This document shows positions 36,694-45,736 of a DNA stretch of 64,000 bases, in pieces. The DNA is from AP-15 sp963790875. GTDB taxonomy: Bacteria; Pseudomonadota; Alphaproteobacteria; ATCC43930; CGMCC-115725. The notes under the pieces were generated by a model. It made no database searches, had not been told where the DNA came from, and worked only from the letters and a program-made list of their open reading frames with translations. The position numbers and the translations under genes are program-made. The stretch is from contig CAWBQT010000023.1 of the NCBI GenBank assembly GCA_963790875.1, forward strand, positions 1 to 64,000, in the 5' to 3' direction. Numbering within the stretch: position 1 is the first letter of the stretch; every line of letters begins with the position of its first letter.

Positions 36694-37518
36694 GTGACCC
36701 TGGCGGTGCTGTATTTGTGGCGAGGTCAGGATGGCGGCCTCGACGCCGGCGTGAAGTTTCTCGATTCGTATCGAAGGTTTGGGGCGGATTGTACGCATGA
36801 ATTGGTGATCCTGTTGAAAGGCTGGGACGGGATGCCCGGTCTCGGCCAGGCCCGCGAAGCGGCGTGCGCGCATGCGGCGCGGCTCGTCGAACTACCCGAT
36901 AACGGGTACGATTTCGGCGCCTATTTCCGCGCCGCGCGCCAGGTCGAGCAGGCATTCATTTGTCTTTTGAACACGCACAGCCGGATTGCCGCCGAAGGTT
37001 GGCTCCGGAATTTGCGGCGAGCTGTCGAGGATCGCGATGTCGGGGCCGCCGCGGCGACCGGCTCCTGGGGCACGCTCACCCCCCGCGCGCACGGACCGGG
37101 CGTCAGCATTCCGGGACTTGCCGTTTGGCCGCTGCGCCTGGCCGCGCGCATCGGTCGATTTCCGTCTTTCCCGAACCCGCATCTGCGATCGAACGCGCTG
37201 CTCCTGCGCCGCGAACGGTTCTTGGCGTTCGCCAACGCAGCCGCGTTTCCCGCCCGCAAGAGCGACGCGCATTTTCTCGAAAGCGGCCGCGGCAGTCTCA
37301 GCGTATTTCTCCGTGCCCGCGGCTTGCGGCGGGTCGTCGTCGGCGCCGACGGCAAGACCTTCGATCCGGCGGATTGGATTGCGAGCGGCACCTTTCGCGT
37401 GCCGGGGCAACCGAACCTCATGATCACCGACAACCAGACGGTCAACTATGCGGCCGCTGATCGCCGGCGCCGCCGCATTCTCGAATTTGCCGCCTGGGGC
37501 GAAACGTTGACGCCGTGA
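36694..37518 (+). CDS. Uncharacterised glycosyltransferase-like protein
   Basis: The product has 274 residues with a GTG start at 36694, after GAAGGGCGG, 13 bases past the large glycosyltransferase. The opening (VLYLWRGQDGGLDAGVKFLD, HELVILLKGWDG) and DNGYDFGAYFRAARQVEQAF followed by ICLLNTHSRI resemble a GT-A-like nucleotide-sugar fold, but the usual DxD is not obvious. The end FRVPGQPNLMITDNQTVNYA is distinctive. I do not recognise a named family. Position suggests a role in the same glycan pathway. Confidence 0.7.
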   Translation: MTLAVLYLWRGQDGGLDAGVKFLDSYRRFGADCTHELVILLKGWDGMPGLGQAREAACAHAARLVELPDNGYDFGAYFRAARQVEQAFICLLNTHSRIAAEGWLRNLRRAVEDRDVGAAAATGSWGTLTPRAHGPGVSIPGLAVWPLRLAARIGRFPSFPNPHLRSNALLLRRERFLAFANAAAFPARKSDAHFLESGRGSLSVFLRARGLRRVVVGADGKTFDPADWIASGTFRVPGQPNLMITDNQTVNYAAADRRRRRILEFAAWGETLTP

Positions 37519-37544
37519 TCTAGCGGTGGGGTCGGCTGGCCATT

Positions 37545-38684
37545 TCATTGTCGGCTCAGCCGACGAAGGGCGGCGCAGACATGCTCGACCTGGGAATCGG
37601 TGAGTTCCGGAAAGATCGGCAGGCTGACAATCTGGCTGGCGGCAATTTCGGTGACTCGGCAGGCGGATGGCCCGAGCGCCACGCGGCCCGAATAGGCAGG
37701 CTGCCGATGGATCGGCACCGGATAGTGGACAGCGGTGCTGATTCCGGCCTCGCGCAGCCGCGCCTGAAACGCCGGCCGATCGAGGGCGCGGATGACATAC
37801 TGATGGTAGACATGCCCGGCCCCCGGCCGGCGCGCCGGGGCAGACAGCCGGCCGGCCGAGAGGGCCGCATCATAGGCCGAGGCGATCGCCTGCCGGCGTC
37901 GGTTGCGCGCGTCCAAATACGGCAATTTGGCGCGCAGGATCGCGGCCTGCAGTTCGTCGAGCCGGCTGTTCATCCCGCCTTCCTCGGAATGATTGCGGTC
38001 GCGCCAGCCATATTGCCGCAGCCGCGTCAACCGCGCCGCCAGACACGGATCGCTCGTGCCGAGAACGCCCGCATCGCCAAGGGCGCCGAGGTTCTTGGTC
38101 GGGTAGAGGCTGAATGCCGCCACGGCGCCGAAGGTGCCCGCCCTGCGGCGGCGCCACGTGGCGCCGTGTGCCTGACTGCAGTCCTCGACGACGGCGATGT
38201 CATGTCGCGCGCAGATATCCGAAATGGCTTCGAGATCGGCGACTTGCCCGTAGAGGTGCACCGGGATCACGGCGCGGATCGGCGGCAGGCCGGATGGCGG
38301 CTGCTCCAGGACCGCCGCCAATTCGCCTGGATCGATCGTGTAATAATCGTGCTCGATGTCGAGCAGAATCGGTGTGGCGCCGGCGAGTTCGATCGCCGCG
38401 GCGACCGCCACCGCGGTGTGGGATACGGTCACGACCGAACCGTCCCGGCCGATGCCGAGCGCTCGTAGGGCGAGCGTCAGTGCGTCGGTGCCGCTGGCGC
38501 ATCCCACCGCGTAGGACACGCCGAGCCACGCGGCGAATTCCCGCTCGAAGGCGGCACCCTCTGTGGCGAGGACATATTGGCCGGAGGCGAGCGCGCGCTC
38601 GACGGCAGCATCGATGCTGACCTTCAGCGCGCGATACTCGGCGCCAGGATCGGCCTGCGGGACCGCGAACGCCGGCGTGCTCAT
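37545..38684 (-). CDS. DegT/DnrJ/EryC1-type sugar aminotransferase
   Basis: The product has 379 residues. The PLP lysine is Lys197 in FSLYPTKNLGALGDAG. Other marks are GCASGTDALTLALRALGIG, VIPVHLYGQ, VEDCSQAHGA, and YHQYVIRALDRPAF near the end. These enzymes convert a keto-sugar nucleotide to an amino sugar; the sequence resembles 3-aminotransferases such as QdtB. The start ATG at 38684 overlaps the stop of the epimerase gene as ATGA, so the pair is translationally coupled. Confidence 0.9.
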   Translation of the reverse strand: MSTPAFAVPQADPGAEYRALKVSIDAAVERALASGQYVLATEGAAFEREFAAWLGVSYAVGCASGTDALTLALRALGIGRDGSVVTVSHTAVAVAAAIELAGATPILLDIEHDYYTIDPGELAAVLEQPPSGLPPIRAVIPVHLYGQVADLEAISDICARHDIAVVEDCSQAHGATWRRRRAGTFGAVAAFSLYPTKNLGALGDAGVLGTSDPCLAARLTRLRQYGWRDRNHSEEGGMNSRLDELQAAILRAKLPYLDARNRRRQAIASAYDAALSAGRLSAPARRPGAGHVYHQYVIRALDRPAFQARLREAGISTAVHYPVPIHRQPAYSGRVALGPSACRVTEIAASQIVSLPIFPELTDSQVEHVCAALRRLSRQ

Positions 38685-39709
38685 TCGGGCGCTTTCTCGA
38701 TGTAGTCGGCAAGGCGCGTTCGGAACCAGTCGAGGGAGCGCCGCAGCCCGTCCTCCAACGAAATCTGCGGCTTCCAGCCGGTCGCACGGCGGAACGCCGT
38801 GTCGTCCGCGTAATAGCTGCCGATATCAATGCGAGCGCGCTCGGCCGGAAAGTCGCGCCGCACAAAGCGCGCGCCACCGCCCGCAACCCTGATCAAGGTT
38901 TGACCGACCTCGTTTACCGGAAGCGGCGCAATGCCTCCGATATTGAATACGCGCCCAAAGCAGGCCTGCGTCTTGGCCGCCCGAAGAAACGCGTCCGTCA
39001 CATCGTCCACGTAGGTCATGTCGCGGAGCTGGGCGCCGTCCCAAATCTCGAACGGCTGATCTTCGAGGACGCGGCGGATCCAGATCCCGAGAAAATTCTG
39101 GCGCGCGTCGCGGATGCGCATGCGCGGGCCGTAGCAGTTCGTCAGGCGCAGCGAGACCACGGGCTGGCCGCGCGTCCGATGCTCGAGCAGCCAATATTGT
39201 TCGCCGGCGAACTTGGATATCCCGTTGGCGTCCGGCGGCGCCACGGGGTGGCTCTCGGCAACAGGCAAAGACTGCGCACGGCCGTAGAATTGCCGGGTCG
39301 AGGCATGCACCACGACGGCGTCCGGCGCCGCTTCTCGCACGGCGGCGATCATGCGAACTTGCGCCATTGCATTGATCGACATATCCGTGACCGGATCGTG
39401 CTGGCCGCCCATGTGGCTCGTCTGGGCCGCAAGATTGAAAATTACCGCGGCCCCCTCGCAATAGGGACGCAGATCGGTGTCGCGGATGTCGCCGCGCACG
39501 AGCTCGACCGCTGCGCCTGCGAGATTGGCGGGGTTGGCTCCACTGCCAGCGAGGAATGCGTCGATGGCGACGAGTTTGGCGCCGCGCGCCGTCAGCGCTC
39601 GGCAGAGGTTTGCCCCGAGGAAGCCGGCGCCGCCGGTGACGACCACCTTGCGATCCCGCCATGGGGAACTGGGTGACGGCGGCGCGGGGTTGCTGATCGT
39701 CGGGTTCAT
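38681..39709 (-). CDS. NAD-dependent epimerase/dehydratase with Asn in the YxxxK position
   Basis: The product has 342 residues and is an extended SDR. The NAD motif VVVTGGAGFLGANLCRAL, the Asp of FNLAAQTSHMGG, and the VVHASTRQFYGRA strand are visible. Where the usual YxxxK should stand the protein reads DANGISKFAGEQYWL, so the lysine is kept but the tyrosine is replaced by asparagine. I recall other SDR epimerases of sugar clusters with a similar VNGINK motif, so this may be a subfamily trait. SLRLTNCYGPRMRI and YVDDVTDAFL are normal. It is followed, with a 4-base overlap, by the aminotransferase, suggesting joint synthesis of a nucleotide amino sugar. The ATG at 39709 is preferred to 39745. 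Confidence 0.85.
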   Translation of the reverse strand: MNPTISNPAPPSPSSPWRDRKVVVTGGAGFLGANLCRALTARGAKLVAIDAFLAGSGANPANLAGAAVELVRGDIRDTDLRPYCEGAAVIFNLAAQTSHMGGQHDPVTDMSINAMAQVRMIAAVREAAPDAVVVHASTRQFYGRAQSLPVAESHPVAPPDANGISKFAGEQYWLLEHRTRGQPVVSLRLTNCYGPRMRIRDARQNFLGIWIRRVLEDQPFEIWDGAQLRDMTYVDDVTDAFLRAAKTQACFGRVFNIGGIAPLPVNEVGQTLIRVAGGGARFVRRDFPAERARIDIGSYYADDTAFRRATGWKPQISLEDGLRRSLDWFRTRLADYIEKAPE

Positions 39710-39772
39710 TGTCGCTTTTCCGAAAATTGCAACCCAATTGGCCAATCTGGTCAGCGTTGCGGTGAAAACGGC

Positions 39773-42277
39773 TTACAAGAATTGGGCGGCGACAAAGCGG
39801 ATCCACGGGATCTGTTGATCCGACGCCGATGGTCCGGCCGGCTCGACTGACACCGTAACGTCGTGCTTCCCCGAGAGCGGTGCAAATCTTCTATTCCACG
39901 GGCGGTCTGTCGCCGGGGGCACCGTCAGCCGCTCATCGACTTGCGCCGCGCCGGATTGCGGATCGCACACCGTCAATTTGATCATCACCCCGGAGGCCGG
40001 GTCCGCAGGCCCAGTGAGGATGCGCGCCGAGAATTCGATATGGCCAGCAAAGTCCAGGTGCCAGGTCACGGCAGCCGGCGGCGTCCCCGGCGGGTTCGGC
40101 ACGAGGTTGAGCCCGGCACCGCCGAACTTGTAAAACCCGAAGCGGTCGTTGATGTTGGCAAGCTCAATCGGGCGGAGGCCCGCCGACCCAGGTACAAGCG
40201 GCATGGCCTGCCGGACGCGCGGCGGTGGCGAAGCCGCCGTGGAGCGGCGGCGGAAGGCGAGAATCATGTTTTGGTTTCTCACCCTTTCGAACAGGTCCTC
40301 AGGGAACGCCTCCAGCAAGCGAGGCTCGTCATCGGCGTTGGGCCATGCTCCGGCGGGTGGCTTCGTCGCCACCAGCAGGGCATGATCCAGCCACGGTCGG
40401 TCCGGCTGGGTCAGCACCTCGACCTGCGCCCCGACGAGCAGACATTTTATGAAATCTGCGCCCTCCCAGCCGCGCATCGCGAGGAAGTCCGATATCGTAT
40501 AGGCACATATCGTCTCGCCGCCCGCGAGCCCGGCCGGGGCAAACAGATTTCCCCAATCGCCGAAGAGATGCCCTGACGACCGGAGAGCGGCGCGTTGCGG
40601 CCAGACGGCCGCAGCAAAGCATCGGATATTCGGATATGGCGCCGTATTGACGAGGAGCACGTCGAAATTGGCTCCCGGCGGCTCGACGCAAGTGATCGCC
40701 GCGTCGGGAAAGCGGTTCGCGAAATACACCGCGGTGTAGCCGCAATACGCTCCGAGATCGAGGATTCTGTCGAGCGGCGGTACCGTAAAGCCGTAATCGC
40801 CGTAGATGTAGGGTTCCGCGCTGCGATCGCCTTCGAGAAAAATCTGCCGCAGGTTCAAAACATCCGATGTCGCGGCGCGCAGCATCAATGGCGTTGCGAT
40901 CTCCGGGAGCACCGCGTAAAAACGGCCAAGGTGCGAGCGGCTTATTCTTTCCAGCACGCCGAAATACTCGGTCCGCAGGGTCCAATTCAGAGGTTCCGAG
41001 CCCATCCTCAGCTCGAGCTCCCGCTGCAGAGTCCCAAGCGGGGCGGCCGATGCCGACATGGGGCTTTGTCCGCCCGTTATGGGCGGCGGTGCCGACGGCG
41101 CCGAACCCGCGGCAGAGACGGCAACCCGTGCTTGCGTTTCATATTGGCAGGCGATCGGGGAGGCAGGGCTCCTCGCCGGCGGATACGGCGAGACCAATCG
41201 GCGGCGGCGGAGACGACGACGCAGCGATCGGTACGGTTGTGTCGCGCGCCAGGACCATGAACGATAGACCGCGTCGAGTTCCATGACGGTATTCGACAAG
41301 GTCTGCTCGCTCTCCGCCAGCTGCGCCTCGCGGCAAGCGAGCTCATCGCGAAGACGCGCCGCCCCTTGGTCTGCCGCCGCGACCCGGGCTTCCACCGCCG
41401 CGATCGCGGCGTCGCGTTCCGCGGCGCTGGCGCGGAGCCGTTGCCTCTCCGCCTCCCGCGTGGTGATGTCTGCCTTTAATCGCGTGAATTCTTGCTGCCA
41501 GATGTCCTTGGCGGTCCGCGGGATCGGCCTGGCGAGCTGTTTCGTCTTGTTGAAGTTCGCGGCGATTTCCTCGGGAGACCAAAGGTATTGATGGCCCCAA
41601 TCGCGCTCGATGTCCCGCCATCCGAGACCGTTTCGCAGCTGCCCGCTGCGGGTGATTACATGGTCGAGCCCCAACTTCTTGTAGTGAAGTAGAAGAACTT
41701 CCGGCAATGACGGCCAGACGACCCGTCCCTCGGGCGCTGCGTCATGCCGCCCGTGCACGAAGTTGCTCCGCGCTATCGCGCACGGGTCGAACAGGCACAA
41801 CTTGTCATTGCCGATCGGATCGCGCACACCGGACGTGACCACGTCGCAGAGCCTCTTGCCGGTGCACGGGAACGTGTCTGCGACCATCTCGTAGCCGACC
41901 GCCCGGATTGCCGTGACGCCGCGCGCCCGACAATCGCGCAGATAGGATAAAAGATCCGCGTGGTAGACGTGCTCGTCGATGTCTATGACCAGCACCCATT
42001 CCGCCGAGCCCCTGCTGCTCTTCCACATCTCTTCGCTCAGCCGGAGTTCCGTCTCAGCAAAGGAATCAAATTCGGTCTGGAAATGAGAGACCTGGACCCG
42101 CTCGTCCCCTTTCAGAATCTCAAGCGACCCATCCGTCGATCCATTGTCAAAGACGAAGAAACGATCGACAACTGGGTTGTAGTGTTCAAAAAAATGCGGG
42201 AGCATTTTCTTGTCGTTCCAGCAAAGCGTATAGAGATGTACCTGATCAAGGTCTGACACCGCCGTCCCCAATCCCAT
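39773..42277 (-). CDS. GT92/GT2-like domain, coiled coil and FkbM-like methyltransferase fusion
   Basis: The product has 834 residues from the ATG at 42277; an upstream TTG at 42349 is less likely. Residues about 12-215 are a GT-A domain of the Glyco_tranf_2_4/GT92 type (YTLCWNDKKMLPHFFEHY, FFVFDNGSTDGS, VLVIDIDEHVYH, LLHYKKLGL). Residues about 265-345 form a coiled coil ending in YRSWSWRATQPYRSLRRRL, a tail common in glycosyltransferase fusions. Residues about 480-665 form an FkbM-type SAM domain (ILDLGAYCGYTAVYFANRFP, ITCVEPPGANFDVL). The acidic motif usually read as IKxDVEGxE is altered to FIKCLLVGAQVEVL, which could impair methyl transfer. A C-terminal beta domain follows (WHLDFAGHIEFSARIL). 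Confidence 0.82.
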   Translation of the reverse strand: MGLGTAVSDLDQVHLYTLCWNDKKMLPHFFEHYNPVVDRFFVFDNGSTDGSLEILKGDERVQVSHFQTEFDSFAETELRLSEEMWKSSRGSAEWVLVIDIDEHVYHADLLSYLRDCRARGVTAIRAVGYEMVADTFPCTGKRLCDVVTSGVRDPIGNDKLCLFDPCAIARSNFVHGRHDAAPEGRVVWPSLPEVLLLHYKKLGLDHVITRSGQLRNGLGWRDIERDWGHQYLWSPEEIAANFNKTKQLARPIPRTAKDIWQQEFTRLKADITTREAERQRLRASAAERDAAIAAVEARVAAADQGAARLRDELACREAQLAESEQTLSNTVMELDAVYRSWSWRATQPYRSLRRRLRRRRLVSPYPPARSPASPIACQYETQARVAVSAAGSAPSAPPPITGGQSPMSASAAPLGTLQRELELRMGSEPLNWTLRTEYFGVLERISRSHLGRFYAVLPEIATPLMLRAATSDVLNLRQIFLEGDRSAEPYIYGDYGFTVPPLDRILDLGAYCGYTAVYFANRFPDAAITCVEPPGANFDVLLVNTAPYPNIRCFAAAVWPQRAALRSSGHLFGDWGNLFAPAGLAGGETICAYTISDFLAMRGWEGADFIKCLLVGAQVEVLTQPDRPWLDHALLVATKPPAGAWPNADDEPRLLEAFPEDLFERVRNQNMILAFRRRSTAASPPPRVRQAMPLVPGSAGLRPIELANINDRFGFYKFGGAGLNLVPNPPGTPPAAVTWHLDFAGHIEFSARILTGPADPASGVMIKLTVCDPQSGAAQVDERLTVPPATDRPWNRRFAPLSGKHDVTVSVEPAGPSASDQQIPWIRFVAAQFL

Positions 42278-42568
42278 GTCAGAGCGAGAGCTATAGACGT
42301 TCCCCGGTCGACGGGAAAGGCCCCGAGGCCCAGCACGAGGCGACTGCAACGCCGGCCGCCAAACCTGCCCTCCGTCCCGCGGCTTTCACAGCTTCTCCAA
42401 GCCGCCGCGATGCCCGAGTGCGCGCGTGCGGTCGCGCTGGCGGTCTCATGGAGCCGTCCGAGGCATCACTGAAGGGGCCATCGGCACATGGCGGGTCCCG
42501 GATCGCGGACGGCGCCGCCCGTCCCTGTGCTTTGGCGGATCGGCCGCGCCGATCGCTGTGGCGGGATT

Positions 42569-42600
42569 GGTCATAATGCCGAGCGCCGGATTATGCCGCA
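42569..42600 (+). repeat. Left 32-bp terminal inverted repeat of the mobile unit
   Basis: The repeat opens GGTCATAATGCCGAGC and ends GGATTATGCCGCA. Its exact reverse complement is at 48796-48827. Within it, ATAATGCCG and ATTATGCCG are two copies of a short core. A further CGGCATAATC lies 46 bases inward. Confidence 0.9.
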
Positions 42601-42646
42601 CGGCGTCCTCGTGACCTTCGCCTCTACCGGGAGGTACATTCTGGCT

Positions 42647-42656
42647 CGGCATAATC
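42647..42656 (+). repeat. Left subterminal motif
   Basis: CGGCATAATC, 46 bases inside the left 32-bp repeat; the complementary copy is at 48739-48748. Confidence 0.7.
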
Positions 42657-42867
42657 TGGCCGAACTTCCGACAAGGGTGGTGAGCGGCCCTTTTCGGAAG
42701 CGGTAGCAAGCGAGCACAACCCCGCCACGCTGACAACCACTGGCCACCTCAGATTCATGGAGGCCGCGCTGGGTCGTTTCGTACCAACGCTGCGCCGCCG
42801 CTGGTGCGCATCCGCAGAAATCAGGGTACGGTCTCCGCAAAATCGAGACCGAACAGGGTGACAAAAA

Positions 42868-43998
42868 ATGAACCACGGCAGCCCAACTCGGCGATCGGCG
42901 TTGAAGCTCATTGCAAGCGGCGGCGCCGGCTACGTGGCGGCATCGACGGCGCTGCGTCGGGCATCAGCGCAGAAGTCGCCGAAAATCGTCCTGGGAACGT
43001 TGCCCATTGATCCGGCGATCGCGTCCTACATCGGGGAAGTCGACTTTTTCAAGGATGAAGGGCTTACCGTTGAGATAACACGCTTCCAGAATTTCGCGCC
43101 AATCGCGCAGGGAATGGCCGCAGGCAGCGTCGTCGCCGGCGAGATGGGGGTTGCGCCGAGCATCATCGTGCTCACTCGAGGCCTGCCGTTGATCGCGCCT
43201 TTTCTCTGCGCCTTCAGTACCCCGAACCATCCGTTCGAGCGGATTATGGTGTTGCCGGACTCGCCGATCAAAACCCTCGACGATCTGAAGGGGAAGAAGC
43301 TCGCGTTCCTTGGGGCCGGTACGGTTCCCGATATATTGCTCAACGGCCTTCCCAAAAAGACCAAGATCCGCAAGCAGGACATAAAGCTCGTGCCGATGCC
43401 GGCGCCGAACATGCCCGATGCGCTCGCGCAGGGGCTGGTCGACGCGATCTTCGCGATTCCGCCGGCCGACACGGTCGCCGAACGGAAATACCACGCCCGC
43501 ACCATCGCCAATGCGACCGAGCTAGTGCCCTATGCCGGATTAAGCACGTTCGCGCTCAGGCGCGATTTTGCCGACGCCAACCCGGAAACCGCCAGGAAGC
43601 TGTTCCGAGCATGCATACGCTTTACCCACTGGATCGATGACAACCCCGTCGATGCCCGCAAGGTGGTGGCGAAGAACCTCGGTCTTCCTAGCGAATTAGC
43701 GGCGCACATGCGCATCCCCTTGTTCGCGCGCAATGGGCTCCCGGTCATGCCCAATGTCTGGAACCTGTACGAGATGCTGGTGCAGGCGAAGACAATCGAT
43801 CCTCATCCCGACCCGGTCAGGCTGTTTAACGAAACGATCGTCGAACCCACCAAGCGGTTCGTGCTCCCCGTTGCGGAAGAGCTCGGCCTGCAGCCGGACC
43901 CCGAGATCGCAAACATGCTCAAGGGCGATTATCCGTTCCTCCCGAAGCCGGCGGCGAGTTACTATGCGGATTGGGAGCGTCGCTTGCTGAAGATGTAG
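42868..43998 (+). CDS. NMT1/SsuA-type ABC substrate-binding protein, Tat-exported
   Basis: The product has 376 residues. A twin-arginine signal (TRRSALKLIASGGAGYVAAS) precedes a type-II periplasmic binding fold of the nitrate/sulfonate/pyrimidine kind: EVDFFKDEGLTVEITRFQNF, AGSVVAGEMGVAPSIIVLTR, KTLDDLKGKKLAFLGAG and LAQGLVDAIFAIPPADT. The ligand is unknown; taurine, aliphatic sulfonates, thiamine precursors and aromatic acids are handled by relatives. It starts the three-gene ABC operon inside the repeat-bounded unit. Confidence 0.87.
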   Translation: MNHGSPTRRSALKLIASGGAGYVAASTALRRASAQKSPKIVLGTLPIDPAIASYIGEVDFFKDEGLTVEITRFQNFAPIAQGMAAGSVVAGEMGVAPSIIVLTRGLPLIAPFLCAFSTPNHPFERIMVLPDSPIKTLDDLKGKKLAFLGAGTVPDILLNGLPKKTKIRKQDIKLVPMPAPNMPDALAQGLVDAIFAIPPADTVAERKYHARTIANATELVPYAGLSTFALRRDFADANPETARKLFRACIRFTHWIDDNPVDARKVVAKNLGLPSELAAHMRIPLFARNGLPVMPNVWNLYEMLVQAKTIDPHPDPVRLFNETIVEPTKRFVLPVAEELGLQPDPEIANMLKGDYPFLPKPAASYYADWERRLLKM

Positions 43999-44011
43999 GC
44001 GGAGGCCTGCG

Positions 44012-44779
44012 GTGAGCGCCGACCCCGGCGGGAGGTTGGTCCGATTTGACGATCTGACGCTGACTTTTCCGGGAAACTCGAGCCGCGGCCCCGTCGAGGT
44101 GATCCGGAGCCTCGATCTCAGCATCGAGGCCGGCGAGTTCGTCGCGATCATCGGACCAAGCGGTTGTGGCAAAAGCACCCTCTTGTCATTGCTCGCCGGC
44201 TATCTGACGCCCAGTTCGGGGCGCGTGCTGTTTCGCGGCGAGCCGATCGCTGGCCCCGGGCGCGAGCGCATGATGGTGTTCCAGCAGCCGGCACTGTTTC
44301 CGTGGCTAACCGCGGCCGGAAATGTTGCCTACGGGCTGAAGCTCCGAGCGAACCGCGGCAACGGCGCGGTTCATGATACCGTTGCCGAGATGCTGCGGCT
44401 GGTGCAGCTCGACGGTTTCGCTCGGCATTATCCGAGCGAACTGTCCGGCGGCATGCGCCAGCGTCTCGAAATCGCCCGCGCGCTCGCCGTCAATCCGCTG
44501 GTATTGCTGATGGACGAACCGCTGGCGGCGCTCGACGCGCTGACCCGGCGCACGATGCAGCGCGAGGTCCTGCGCATCTGGCACCAGACGCAGAAGACGA
44601 TCGTGTTCGTCACGCATGATATCGACGAGGCGGTGATCATGGCCGATCGCATCGTTGTCATGGCGCAAAGGCCTAGCTTTGTACTTGAAGTCGAAAAAAT
44701 CAGTATGCCCCGGCCGCGTCTCCGCGAAGACCCCGAGGTCGCAGGTTTGGCGCGACGCCTGTCGTTGCTCCTCGAATGA
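44012..44779 (+). CDS. SsuB/TauB-type ABC transporter ATP-binding protein
   Basis: The product has 255 residues. Walker A is GPSGCGKST, the Q-loop MVFQQPALFPWLTAAGN, the signature ELSGGMRQRLEIARALA, and Walker B VLLMDEPLAALD; the final switch is IVFVTHDIDEA. The start is GTG at 44012, with GGCGGAGGCC before it, 13 bases after the binding-protein stop. It couples ATP hydrolysis to the adjacent permease. Confidence 0.92.
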   Translation: MSADPGGRLVRFDDLTLTFPGNSSRGPVEVIRSLDLSIEAGEFVAIIGPSGCGKSTLLSLLAGYLTPSSGRVLFRGEPIAGPGRERMMVFQQPALFPWLTAAGNVAYGLKLRANRGNGAVHDTVAEMLRLVQLDGFARHYPSELSGGMRQRLEIARALAVNPLVLLMDEPLAALDALTRRTMQREVLRIWHQTQKTIVFVTHDIDEAVIMADRIVVMAQRPSFVLEVEKISMPRPRLREDPEVAGLARRLSLLLE

Positions 44780-45537
44780 GACGCTCGCGCTGGGTCCTGC
44801 GCCTCCTCTCGCCGGTCGGCGTATTGCTGGCATGGGAGCTGGCCAGCCGCTGGGGTTTTTTGAATGTTCTGCTGTTTCCGCCGCCGAGCCGGGCCGTCTC
44901 CGATCTGGCGGGATTGATCTCGAGCGGCTACCTGGTGAGGGCGCTCTATGCCAGCCTTTTCCGCGTCGTTTGCGGCTTTTTGATCGCCGTCACGGTCGGC
45001 GTCGCGCTCGGCGCGGCGATGGCGCGCATCCGGCTGGTCAACGACCTTCTCGATCCGCTCGTCGAACTCGTGCGACCGATCTCGCCGCTCGCGCTGTTCC
45101 CGCTCGCCATCCTATGGTTCGGTATCGGCGACGGCTCGAAGATCTTCATCATCGCTTTGGCGGCGTCGTTCCCGGTCATCCTCAACACCTTTGCCGGGGT
45201 CCGCAGCATCGATGCCAATTTGTTCCGGGCCTCGCGGTCGCTCGGAGCGAGCGAGTTCGAGATCTTCAAGGGCATCGTGCTGCCCGGCAGTCTTCCGCAC
45301 ATCTTCACCGGCGTCCGGCTGGCCTGGGGTATCTCGCTGATCGTCATCATCGCCGCCGAAATGATCGGGTCGACGGAAGGCATCGGCTACATGGTTCTGG
45401 AGGCGCAGCAGACCTTCCGCACTGAACGGGTCTTCGCCGGCATCTTCGTGATCGGGCTCATCGGCTTTGCCACCGATCTGGGCTTTCGCCGCCTGCGCCG
45501 GTTGCTTATCCCCTGGTACCGCGAGACGGAAAGCTGA
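44776..45537 (+). CDS. SsuC/TauC-type ABC transporter permease
   Basis: The product has 253 residues with about six membrane helices. The binding-protein-dependent permease loop (EAA-like) reads ASRSLGASEFEIFKGIVLPG, followed by SLPHIFTGVRLAWGISLIVI and AEMIGSTEGIGYMVLEAQQ, as in sulfonate or nitrate importers. The ATG at 44776 overlaps the ATPase stop (ATGA). It completes the importer. Confidence 0.92.
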   Translation: MRRSRWVLRLLSPVGVLLAWELASRWGFLNVLLFPPPSRAVSDLAGLISSGYLVRALYASLFRVVCGFLIAVTVGVALGAAMARIRLVNDLLDPLVELVRPISPLALFPLAILWFGIGDGSKIFIIALAASFPVILNTFAGVRSIDANLFRASRSLGASEFEIFKGIVLPGSLPHIFTGVRLAWGISLIVIIAAEMIGSTEGIGYMVLEAQQTFRTERVFAGIFVIGLIGFATDLGFRRLRRLLIPWYRETES

Positions 45538-45736
45538 CTGCGTTTTCGAACGGATGAAATAGGTGTCGGCGCAGCAACGCAGCAACAGCGAATTGCTGGC
45601 CTGCGAAAGATCGGGCTTTGGGTCGAGAACCGTCCTGAGCACGCGGTAGCTACCCAACAGACCCATGGGGCTGTGGTGGCTCTTTCCGAACGTTTTTTGA
45701 CTTATGCAACAAACGGAATTGGTGAAAACGTGCCGC

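Larger units (their letters stand above)
42278..42867. other. Intergenic region with left end of the repeat-bounded element
   Basis: No gene is supported. It holds the left 32-bp inverted repeat (42569-42600) and the subterminal motif at 42647-42656. The bases to the right (about 42660-42867) lead to the ABC binding-protein gene and should contain its promoter. The GAGACCGAACAGGGTG stretch provides the ribosome site. Confidence 0.6.

Noticed and set aside
37550..37564. Palindrome GTCGGCTCAGCCGAC at the aminotransferase stop as a bidirectional terminator
   Set aside because: Its centre is a single base, it lies partly in coding sequence, and no T-run follows.
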